Shown: positions 14,712 to 21,269 of the stretch, piece by piece
Layout of the letters: each line of letters opens with the position of its first letter
Numbering within the stretch: the first letter of the stretch is position 1
Source of the DNA: Oscillospiraceae bacterium
GTDB taxonomy: Bacteria > Bacillota > Clostridia > Oscillospirales > Acutalibacteraceae
Assembly: GCA_019422905.1 (NCBI GenBank)
Contig: JAHZCM010000027.1
Span: 1-21,970 of the forward strand
Length of the DNA: 21,970 nt
Direction of reading: 5' to 3'
Notes under the pieces: model-generated
What the model was told of the DNA's origin: nothing
The model's input: only the letters and a program-made list of their open reading frames with translations
Databases searched by the model: none
Made by a program: the position numbers and the translations under genes

Positions 14712-15704
14712 ATGCAAACCTCAACATTATTTTCCATTCTTCCGGAATATATCTGCACGCCGGACGGCATGGAGATCGACCGGGAAGGCAATCTGGTCCT
14801 CTCCTGCCCGAATTATGCGGATGATCATCTGTCCGGCTGCGTGGTCAAGCTGGACCGGGAAGGCCGCGTGACCAAGTGGTTCGATGTGCCGGTATTGGAA
14901 GAGACCGGCGTGGCGAGGAACATGGGCATTGCGTTTGACAAGGCGTATAACGTATACCTTTGCGATAATCAGGGCTGGAGCGAGCGGGAAGAGCTTTTGT
15001 TCAAAGGGCGCGTGCTGAAGCTGAAGGTGGCGGAGGACGGTACCATTCTGGAAAGTAAGGTGGTAGCTTACGGGATGGAGCATCCGAACGGGATCCGGAT
15101 CAAGGGCGATTACATGTATGTTACCCAAAGCTATCTGCACCCGGTAAAGCATCCCTCCGGCAAGCTGGTCAGCTGTGTATACCGGTTCGGGCTGAACGAG
15201 GAGAACATTGCCATCACCAATACGCTGGCGGACAGGCATATTTTCGCCACGTTTGTTACGGAGAACCCGGATTGCCAGTATGGAGCGGATGGGATCGTAT
15301 TTGACCGAGAGGGGAATCTCTATGTGGGAAATTTCGGAGACGGCGCCGTTTATCGGATTACTTTTCATCCGGACGGGAGCCTGAAAGAGAATAAACTGTT
15401 TGCACAGGACCGATCCCAGTTGGAGAGCACGGACGGGATGATTTTCGACGATCACGGCAATCTGTATATAGCGGATTTTTGCGCCAATGCCATTGCGATG
15501 GTCAAGCCGGACGGCACGGTGCGACGCATCGCGCAGAGCCCGGACAGCGACGGCCTGCATGGAGAGTTGAATCAGCCGGGAGAACCGATTTTCTGGGATG
15601 GGAGAATCATCGCCTCCTGCTTTGACTTGGTGACCGGCCCGGGAAAGGTGAATACCGGGCACAGCATGCCCGCCACCCTCGCGCAGCTCATGCCGGAAAC
15701 GTGA
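14712..15704 (+). CDS. SMP-30/gluconolactonase-like beta-propeller protein
   Basis: This 330-residue protein is built of beta-propeller repeats of the form DG-x3-D-x2-GNLY: TPDGMEIDREGNLVL near the N-terminus, HPNGIRIKGDYMYV in the middle, then GADGIVFDREGNLYVGNFG and STDGMIFDDHGNLYIADF. These match the SMP-30/gluconolactonase/LRE group, whose lactonases use a metal held by Glu, Asn and Asp. The Asn (HPNGI) and Asp (GADGI) equivalents are visible, but the usual N-terminal EGP glutamate is replaced by a TPDG sequence. Lactonase activity is therefore inferred from family and position after a dehydrogenase. I chose ATG 14712 (AGGTGG 8 nt upstream) over GTG 14700, which overlaps the ribosome site. 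No signal peptide is seen. Confidence 0.75.
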   Translation: MQTSTLFSILPEYICTPDGMEIDREGNLVLSCPNYADDHLSGCVVKLDREGRVTKWFDVPVLEETGVARNMGIAFDKAYNVYLCDNQGWSEREELLFKGRVLKLKVAEDGTILESKVVAYGMEHPNGIRIKGDYMYVTQSYLHPVKHPSGKLVSCVYRFGLNEENIAITNTLADRHIFATFVTENPDCQYGADGIVFDREGNLYVGNFGDGAVYRITFHPDGSLKENKLFAQDRSQLESTDGMIFDDHGNLYIADFCANAIAMVKPDGTVRRIAQSPDSDGLHGELNQPGEPIFWDGRIIASCFDLVTGPGKVNTGHSMPATLAQLMPET

Positions 15705-15719
15705 GAAGGGAGTGCGAGC

Positions 15720-17252
15720 ATGGCGGATTATCTGTTGGCGCACGATCTGGGTACCAGCGGCAATAAGGCTACCCTGTACGACAGTGAGGGCAATCTCTGC
15801 GCCGCCGAGCTGGTCGGCTACCCGACGTATTATCCCCGTCCCGGCTGGGTGGAGCAGGATCCGGAGGATTGGTGGCATGCGGTCTGCACCGCTACCCGAA
15901 TCTTGCTGGAAAAGGCGGGGATTTCTCCGCATGAAATTGCCGGTGTGAGCTTCAGCGGCCAGATGATGGGATGCGTGCTGGTGGATGAGGCGGGAAATGC
16001 CCTGCGCCGTGCCCTGATCTGGGCGGATACCCGCAGTACGGAGGAGGAACGCCGGATGCTGGAGGCGGCGGGGGCTGAACGGGGATACCGCATCACCGGC
16101 CATCGGCTCAGCGCTTCTTACAGCGCTGCGAAGCTCTGCTGGGTGAAAAATCACCAGCCGGAGCTTTACGGCAAAGCCTATAAGATGCTGAATGCAAAGG
16201 ACTACATTGTCTGCCGGCTCACAGGACGTTTCGTTACGGATTACAGCGACGCTTCCGGTACCAACCTGTTTGATTTGGAAAAGAAGACTTGGTCACAGGA
16301 ACTGATTGAGGCTTTCGGTCTCCGGAAGGACCTTCTGCCGGAGCTGCACGCTTCAGCCGACATTGTGGGAAGGATTCAGCCGGAAGCGGCCCGGCAAACC
16401 GGTTTGCCCGCGGGGCTTCCCGTTGTGATCGGCGGGGGAGACGGATCCTGCGCCTGTGTGGGTGCGGGCGTTGTTCGGGAGGGCAGGACGTACTGCGCTC
16501 TCGGCTCGTCCTCCTGGATTTCCATGGCCGGCAGCGCTCCGGTTTTTGATCCGGAGATGCGTACCTTCAACTGGGTGCATCTGGATCCGGCGCTTTACAC
16601 CCCCTGCGGTACCATGCAGGCGGCAGGGCTGTCCTTGCAGTGGTTCCGCAATGCCTTCTGCCAGGAGGAAATCCGTATGGCAAAGGAGAAGGGGGAAAGC
16701 GTCTATCAGCGGATTGACCGAATGGCGGAGCAGGTGCCTCCCGGCGCAAACGGCGTGCTGTATCTGCCGTATTTGCTGGGCGAGCGCTCCCCGCGATGGA
16801 ACTTTGACGCCAGCGGCGCATTTTTGGGGCTGCGCGCCGAGACCGGAAAGGCGGAGGCTGCCCGGGCCGTATTGGAAGGCGTAGGCTATAACCTGAAGGT
16901 TATCCTCGACATTTTTGACGGAGCGGCGCCGATCGAAGAAATTACGGCGATCGGCGGCGGTGCAAAGGGAAAGCTCTGGATGCAGATTTTAGCGGATATC
17001 TGGCAAAAACCACTTTTGATTCCGCGGTATCTCGAAGAGGCTACCTCCATGGGTGCGGTGGTTTGCTGCGGCGTTGGTGTGGGGTTATTCGATGATTTTT
17101 CGGTAATCGACCGATTGAACCCGCCGGTTACCCGCATGATGCCGCACGAAGAGAACTGCGGGACGTACAACGCGCTGTATCAAATCTTTAATGATGCTTA
17201 TGAGGCGCTGCGCCCGGTTTATAAAAGCCTGCATCGGCGCCGGCAGTTTTGA
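15720..17252 (+). CDS. FGGY-family carbohydrate kinase, xylulokinase-like
   Basis: This 510-residue kinase has normal length for the family. The N-terminal phosphate-1 loop is AHDLGTSGNKATLYD (7-21), followed by the xylulokinase-like WVEQDPEDWW and SFSGQMMG. Asp241 in IGGGDGSCACVGAG is the likely catalytic base. The C-terminal ATPase part has the adenosine loop AIGGGAKGKLWMQILADI, then ATSMGAVVCC. FGGY kinases phosphorylate ketoses or polyols at a primary hydroxyl; the overall look is closest to XylB, but the substrate cannot be assigned by eye. The gene starts 15 nt after the propeller gene with AGAAGGGAG as ribosome site. In this operon it probably makes the phosphorylated substrate of the aldolase that follows. 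Confidence 0.88.
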   Translation: MADYLLAHDLGTSGNKATLYDSEGNLCAAELVGYPTYYPRPGWVEQDPEDWWHAVCTATRILLEKAGISPHEIAGVSFSGQMMGCVLVDEAGNALRRALIWADTRSTEEERRMLEAAGAERGYRITGHRLSASYSAAKLCWVKNHQPELYGKAYKMLNAKDYIVCRLTGRFVTDYSDASGTNLFDLEKKTWSQELIEAFGLRKDLLPELHASADIVGRIQPEAARQTGLPAGLPVVIGGGDGSCACVGAGVVREGRTYCALGSSSWISMAGSAPVFDPEMRTFNWVHLDPALYTPCGTMQAAGLSLQWFRNAFCQEEIRMAKEKGESVYQRIDRMAEQVPPGANGVLYLPYLLGERSPRWNFDASGAFLGLRAETGKAEAARAVLEGVGYNLKVILDIFDGAAPIEEITAIGGGAKGKLWMQILADIWQKPLLIPRYLEEATSMGAVVCCGVGVGLFDDFSVIDRLNPPVTRMMPHEENCGTYNALYQIFNDAYEALRPVYKSLHRRRQF

Positions 17253-17308
17253 CGAGCCGGCCCGGAAGATCCGTAACCGCGTGCTTTCGGCAGCTATTCG
17301 GAGAGGGT

Positions 17309-17321
17309 GCAGCGGTGCTGC
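17309..17321 (+). other. Small hairpin in the kinase-aldolase gap
   Basis: GCAGC (17309-17313) and GCTGC (17317-17321) form a 5-bp stem within the 106-nt gap between the kinase and aldolase genes. There is no T-run. I see no promoter or small gene in the gap; role unknown. Confidence 0.3.
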
Positions 17322-17358
17322 GTGCGTATTAAAACTTACTCGGTAAAGGAGAAAGAAG

Positions 17359-18039
17359 ATGATTTCAGAAAAAGAACTGGCCGCCATGTTCGACCACACA
17401 AATTTGAAGGCGTTTGCTACCGATCGGGATTTTGAGTTGCTCTGTAAGGAAGCTGCCGAAAACCATTTTGCCATGGTGGCGATCAATTCGTCGCCGGTAG
17501 CATTGTGCAAAAGGCTTCTGAGAGGAAGCGGCGTGCACGTAGGCGCAGCCATTTCCTTTCCCCTGGGTCAGACTACGGTGGAAGCCAAGGTCTTTGAAAC
17601 GGAGAATGCCATTCAAAACGGCGCGGACGAGATCGATTACGTCTTGAATATCGGCGAGCTGAAGCAGGGAAATCTGGAGTATATCCGCAGGGAGATGGAG
17701 AGCATTGTGGCTGTCTGCCGCAGGAACCGGGTGATCTGCAAGGTGATTTTTGAAAACTGCTATCTGACGCGGGAGGAGATTCAAAGCGCCGCGCGGATTG
17801 CCCGGGAGGTAGAGCCCAATTTCATTAAGACCTCCACCGGCTTCGGAACGGGAGGCGCAACGGCGGAGGACGTCCGGCTGATGAAAGAGACGGTTGGGGA
17901 TAGAGTCAGGGTAAAAGCGGCCGGCGGCATCCGGGATTTGGACACCTGCCTTGCCATGATCGAGGCCGGCGCGGAGCGCATTGGAACCAGCAGCTCTCTG
18001 AAAATACTGGAGGAGTATAAAAATCGTTTTGGTGCCTGA
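17359..18039 (+). CDS. deoC: DeoC-type class I aldolase (deoxyribose-phosphate aldolase family, divergent)
   Basis: This 226-residue TIM-barrel aldolase belongs to the DeoC family, which splits 2-deoxyribose 5-phosphate into acetaldehyde and glyceraldehyde 3-phosphate through a lysine Schiff base. The catalytic residues are present: Asp93 in EIDYVLNIG, Schiff-base Lys157 in IKTSTGF and Lys186 in VKAAGGIR. The phosphate loop near the C-terminus (GTSSS) is also kept. Several nearby positions differ from the housekeeping enzyme: VAINSSPV where VCVNP is usual, ISFPLG instead of IGFPLG, and VIFENCYLT instead of VILETCLLT. These surround the substrate pocket and suggest a related but different phosphorylated substrate. 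No thymidine phosphorylase or phosphopentomutase is nearby. The ribosome site is AAAGGAG, about 9 nt upstream. Confidence 0.88.
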   Translation: MISEKELAAMFDHTNLKAFATDRDFELLCKEAAENHFAMVAINSSPVALCKRLLRGSGVHVGAAISFPLGQTTVEAKVFETENAIQNGADEIDYVLNIGELKQGNLEYIRREMESIVAVCRRNRVICKVIFENCYLTREEIQSAARIAREVEPNFIKTSTGFGTGGATAEDVRLMKETVGDRVRVKAAGGIRDLDTCLAMIEAGAERIGTSSSLKILEEYKNRFGA

Positions 18040-18061
18040 AAAAGGAAGGAGAGAAAATCAT

Positions 18062-19144
18062 ATGAACTATTCTGTAACCTTGGCCGAGACCCTGATGCGC
18101 CGCTTTCCGGATCCGGACAGTTATCCCTACCGCTCGTGGTCCTATCCGCAGGGCTTCATGCTGTGGGGCTTTATCCGGCTGTATGAGAAAACCGGTAAGG
18201 AGACCTATCGCAGCTATGTGATGCGCTACTGCGAGGAGCATGTCGGGCCTGACGGCTCCATTTCCGGCTTTACCGGGTGCAGTCTGGACGATATTATGGC
18301 CGGCTCCGTGTTGGTGTGGGCGTACCGCCAGACCGGGGAGGAAAAGTATAAAAAGGCCTGCGACGCAGTGCGAAACGCCTTTTCCGATTATCCGCGCAAC
18401 AGCGACGGCGGCTTTTGGCATGGAAAGCACTTGCCCGGCGAGATGTGGGTGGACGGGCTCTTTATGGGACTGATGTTTTTGACCCGCTACGGCGCGTTTG
18501 TGGGCGACCGGGAAGCGTGCTTTGCCGAGACAGTGCGGCAGTTGAATATCGTGTTTGCCCGTTGCGAGAAGGATAACAGCGGCCTGCTGTACCATGGCTT
18601 CAGCGAAAATCCGGAAACGCCGTGGGCGAGCCGCCTGGACGGCCGCGCGCAGGAAATCTGGTGCGAGGGACTCGGCTGGTATGCCATGATTCTGGTGGAG
18701 GTGCTGGCCCTGATGCCCCGCGAAACGCCCGGCTATGATTCGGTGCTGATGCAGCTTCAAAAGCTGTTGGCGTCTCTCAAAAAAGTGCAGGATCCTCTGT
18801 CCGGGCTTTGGTTCCAAGTAGTGGACCGTACCCGCACGCCCGGTAACTGGCATGATACCTCCGGAAGCGCCATGTTCCTGTATACCTTCCGCAAGGCGGC
18901 GCTTTGCGGGTTCTGCGGCTCCGAATATGATGAGGTGATCCGCAGGGGCTTTGAGGGCATTAAAACCAAATGCCTGCCGGACCTCGAGGGCAATCTGAAT
19001 GTGTATGACGCCTGTGACGGCCTCGGCATTCAGGTTTCCTACGACCACTATATCCACTATACGAAAAACGTCAACGCGAAAGAGGCTGTGGCCGCCGTGC
19101 TTTGGGCATCCGCAGCCATGGAATACGAGGCCATCGAGGGCTAA
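18062..19144 (+). CDS. GH105-type unsaturated uronyl (rhamnogalacturonyl) hydrolase
   Basis: This 360-residue (alpha/alpha)6-barrel enzyme resembles YteR/YesR of GH105, which remove the 4,5-unsaturated uronic acid left at the non-reducing end by polysaccharide lyases. Landmarks are SWSYPQGFMLWGF near residue 30, SLDDIMAGSVLVWAY near 75-90, LPGEMWVDGLFMG with Asp131, the equivalent of the catalytic Asp143 of YteR, and TGNWHDTSGSAMFLYTF-like residues in the C-terminal half. There is no signal peptide, so it acts on imported oligosaccharides. The start at ATG 18062 follows AAGGAAGGAG by about 11 nt. It is the last gene of the operon, 22 nt after the aldolase, and its stop lies just before a terminator. 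The exact glycan (rhamnogalacturonan, other pectin or glycosaminoglycan) is unknown. Confidence 0.85.
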   Translation: MNYSVTLAETLMRRFPDPDSYPYRSWSYPQGFMLWGFIRLYEKTGKETYRSYVMRYCEEHVGPDGSISGFTGCSLDDIMAGSVLVWAYRQTGEEKYKKACDAVRNAFSDYPRNSDGGFWHGKHLPGEMWVDGLFMGLMFLTRYGAFVGDREACFAETVRQLNIVFARCEKDNSGLLYHGFSENPETPWASRLDGRAQEIWCEGLGWYAMILVEVLALMPRETPGYDSVLMQLQKLLASLKKVQDPLSGLWFQVVDRTRTPGNWHDTSGSAMFLYTFRKAALCGFCGSEYDEVIRRGFEGIKTKCLPDLEGNLNVYDACDGLGIQVSYDHYIHYTKNVNAKEAVAAVLWASAAMEYEAIEG

Positions 19145-19166
19145 AAAACATACGCTCCGAAAAACG

Positions 19167-19213
19167 AAAAGCATCCGGTTCACCCGAATTTGTTGGGTGA
19201 ACCGGATGCTTTT
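19167..19213. terminator. Perfect 19-bp bidirectional terminator
   Basis: Arms at 19167-19185 and 19195-19213 are exact complements (core GCATCCGGTTCACCC) around a 9-nt loop, with A-run and T-run at the ends. It separates the convergent GH105 and histidine kinase genes and abuts the kinase stop codon (19214-19216). Confidence 0.95.
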
Positions 19214-21028
19214 TTAGGATTCCGCCGGATGGGGCGGCGTAAGATTTTCGGACAGAGGAAGGGTCATCTCAACCATGGTGCCCTTGCCCTGCACACTGCT
19301 GACCGAAAGGCCGTAGTCGCTGCCGCAATAGGCCTGAATGCGCTGGTTCACGTTGGAAAGGCCGATGGAGCTGCACGGTTCCTGCGTGGTCTTCTCCAGA
19401 GACCGGCGAATCTGGCCGAGCTTCTCGGGGCAGACGCCTACGCCGTTATCGGCGATCAGGATGTGCAGCTTATCGAATTCCACGAAGCAGTTGATCATAA
19501 CGTAGCCGCCGTATGCACACTCACTCAGCCCATGAAGCACGGCATTTTCCACAATGGGCTGCAGGATGAAAGAGGGAACCTGCATTTGCTGCAGTTCGGC
19601 CGGCAGAGCGCATTCCATAACGTATTTATCCGGAAACCGGATGGCCTGGATCGCTATGTAGCGTTCGACCTGATCGACTTCTTCCTTCAGCGTGACGACC
19701 GGACCGGACTTCAGGCTGTAGCGCAGAATATCCGCCATTTTGATGGCGACCGTCCGGATCTCCGGAGCGTCGTAAATATTGGCCAGAGAAGCCATCAGAT
19801 TCAAGGTGTTATAAAGGAAGTGCGGATTGATCTGGGCCTGCAGCATCTGCAGCCGGGTTTGCTTTTCGTTTAGCTGGCTGGTATACATGTCCTGCATGCT
19901 GCGGATCAGGCGCTGGGTCAGGCGGTTATAGCTTTCCACAATACGGGTGAACTCGTAGCTGGCGTTTTTCAGGGGCGTCAGGGCGCAGCCGGTGCTGTTT
20001 TCACAGCGGTCGATCTGCTCAACGAGCTGGCTGACATTTTGGGAAATCCTTCGGGAAAACAGCGTGGACAGCAAAAAGCAGGAGCACACCAGAAACAGGA
20101 ACATGGGAAGGAGCCAGCTCAGATTGAGTATGCTGTCGTAATAGAGGTGCGACTTTTTCAGAAAATGTACAATTTTCCAATCTGCGGTTTTGTTATAACT
20201 GATACACACCAGGTATTCGGAATGATCCGCCTGAATGGAGGTAGAACGCTCGGGGTTCTCCTCGGAAATATCCGCACAGGACGCCTGCAGAGCTTCCAGC
20301 AGCGCCTGATTCTTTCCGTCTGCAAACAGCGTCTCGTCGGTAGAATAATAGAGCGCATTGTTGCGGTCCAGCAGAAGAATGTGGCTGTTTTCCATGGTGG
20401 AGGTTTGCAGAATGTTATCCACCGTATCAAAATTAACCGCCACGCCCAGAACCCCCAGTTCCTGATTGGTGGTTACATCCCACATCAGGCGGACAATGGG
20501 TAGGATGCGCTGATAGGACAGGTTGCTGAAGCCGGATTTTTGGAGCGGGCCGACCCATGTGCGCACGCCGCTGTCGCGCGCATTCTGAGCCAGTTCGTCT
20601 AGGTTGGAGAAATAGTTGGAAAAGCCCGGGTTTTCATATTCAAAGGTATAGCCGTATTTGTTGACGAAAATAGCGCTGCAAATGTCTGTGTTCAGCAGGT
20701 TTGCCTGCGTGATCTGCTCCCGCATCATGGAAAGATCCGACGCATACTTCGATGCATGCGCGGAGGAACCGTAATCGGTATTCAGCGCTCGGTTTACATC
20801 GCTGTTGATCAAAGGCAGCGTGCTGATTCGGATGGGGCTGGAAAGCGCCTGATCAATGCTGAGGTTTGTCTGCGCGGCGATGTGGTTGAAGGTGTCCTGA
20901 TATTTCTGGCTGAATTCATTGGTCAGATTGGCGGAAATGATGAGTATACAAGCGAAGACGGGAAGCAGAGCCGATAGCAGCGTGCAGAAAAAGACCTGCG
21001 TGCGATAAGAACGGTTGTGAAACAGCAT
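19214..21028 (-). CDS. YesM-type sensor histidine kinase
   Basis: This 604-residue membrane kinase has a first membrane helix at about 10-33, an extracytoplasmic sensor of roughly 265 residues (Cache-like), a second helix at about 300-320, a HAMP-like linker, then the His_kinase dimerisation part with the phospho-acceptor His403 in QINPHFLYNTLN. The HATPase domain shows the N box QPIVENAVLHG (about 485-496), DNGVGV (about 525) and IGLSNVNQRI. This is the LytS/YesM class, which in Firmicutes senses carbohydrates or their binding proteins and phosphorylates AraC-type YesN regulators. No response regulator is adjacent inside the window. The gene is convergent with the GH105 operon and divergent from the URO-D gene. 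Its start has AGGAGGGG 5-6 nt upstream. Confidence 0.92.
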   Translation of the reverse strand: MLFHNRSYRTQVFFCTLLSALLPVFACILIISANLTNEFSQKYQDTFNHIAAQTNLSIDQALSSPIRISTLPLINSDVNRALNTDYGSSAHASKYASDLSMMREQITQANLLNTDICSAIFVNKYGYTFEYENPGFSNYFSNLDELAQNARDSGVRTWVGPLQKSGFSNLSYQRILPIVRLMWDVTTNQELGVLGVAVNFDTVDNILQTSTMENSHILLLDRNNALYYSTDETLFADGKNQALLEALQASCADISEENPERSTSIQADHSEYLVCISYNKTADWKIVHFLKKSHLYYDSILNLSWLLPMFLFLVCSCFLLSTLFSRRISQNVSQLVEQIDRCENSTGCALTPLKNASYEFTRIVESYNRLTQRLIRSMQDMYTSQLNEKQTRLQMLQAQINPHFLYNTLNLMASLANIYDAPEIRTVAIKMADILRYSLKSGPVVTLKEEVDQVERYIAIQAIRFPDKYVMECALPAELQQMQVPSFILQPIVENAVLHGLSECAYGGYVMINCFVEFDKLHILIADNGVGVCPEKLGQIRRSLEKTTQEPCSSIGLSNVNQRIQAYCGSDYGLSVSSVQGKGTMVEMTLPLSENLTPPHPAES

Positions 21029-21048
21029 AATAGCCCCTCCTTTTTTCC

Positions 21049-21077
21049 ATTATAGCAGACGCTCAATCGACTGACAA
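21049..21077 (-). promoter_or_regulatory. Predicted promoter of the histidine kinase gene
   Basis: On the minus strand, -35 TTGTCA (21077-21072), a 17-nt spacer and a perfect -10 TATAAT (21054-21049). The transcript would start around 21042, leaving only a very short leader that contains the ribosome site. Confidence 0.75.
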
Positions 21078-21172
21078 TCGGAAATCTTTTGGCTTTTTTG
21101 TCAGGAAAGGCGGCGCAGAAGCGGAAAGTTTCTGCCGCCCAAAACCGGGGAAAAAGGTGGGAAAATCAGAAG

Positions 21173-21203
21173 AATCCAAAATTTTACCTATTTTCAATCC
21201 AAA
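21173..21203 (+). promoter_or_regulatory. Paired AATCCAAA direct repeats; possible AraC-type activator site
   Basis: AATCCAAA occurs at 21173-21180 and 21196-21203, 23 bp apart (about two helical turns). Relative to the predicted URO-D transcript start (about 21247) they lie near -74 and -51. Arms AAGAATC (21170-21176) and GATTCTT (21204-21210) also form an inverted repeat around the pair. Confidence 0.55.
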
Positions 21204-21234
21204 GATTCTTATGTTTTTGTTGCTTTTTATGCGA

Positions 21235-21240
21235 TATAAT
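21235..21240 (+). promoter_or_regulatory. -10 element of the URO-D-like gene
   Basis: TATAAT at 21235-21240 is a perfect -10, but the region 16-18 nt upstream (TGTTTT, GTTTTT or ATGTTT) is a poor -35. This pattern is usual for activator-dependent promoters. Confidence 0.6.
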
Positions 21241-21269
21241 AGAATCAATTCAAGAAGGGAGGAAACTGA

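Noticed and set aside
17359..18039. Part of a deoxynucleoside salvage operon
   Set aside because: No thymidine phosphorylase, phosphopentomutase or cytidine deaminase gene is adjacent, and pocket motifs differ from housekeeping DeoC.
13571..19144. Sulfoquinovose catabolism
   Set aside because: An aldolase, kinase, dehydrogenase and lactonase-like gene recall sulfo-pathways, but the aldolase is DeoC-type, the kinase is FGGY, and no sulfoquinovosidase or sulfonate exporter is seen; GH105 points to uronates.
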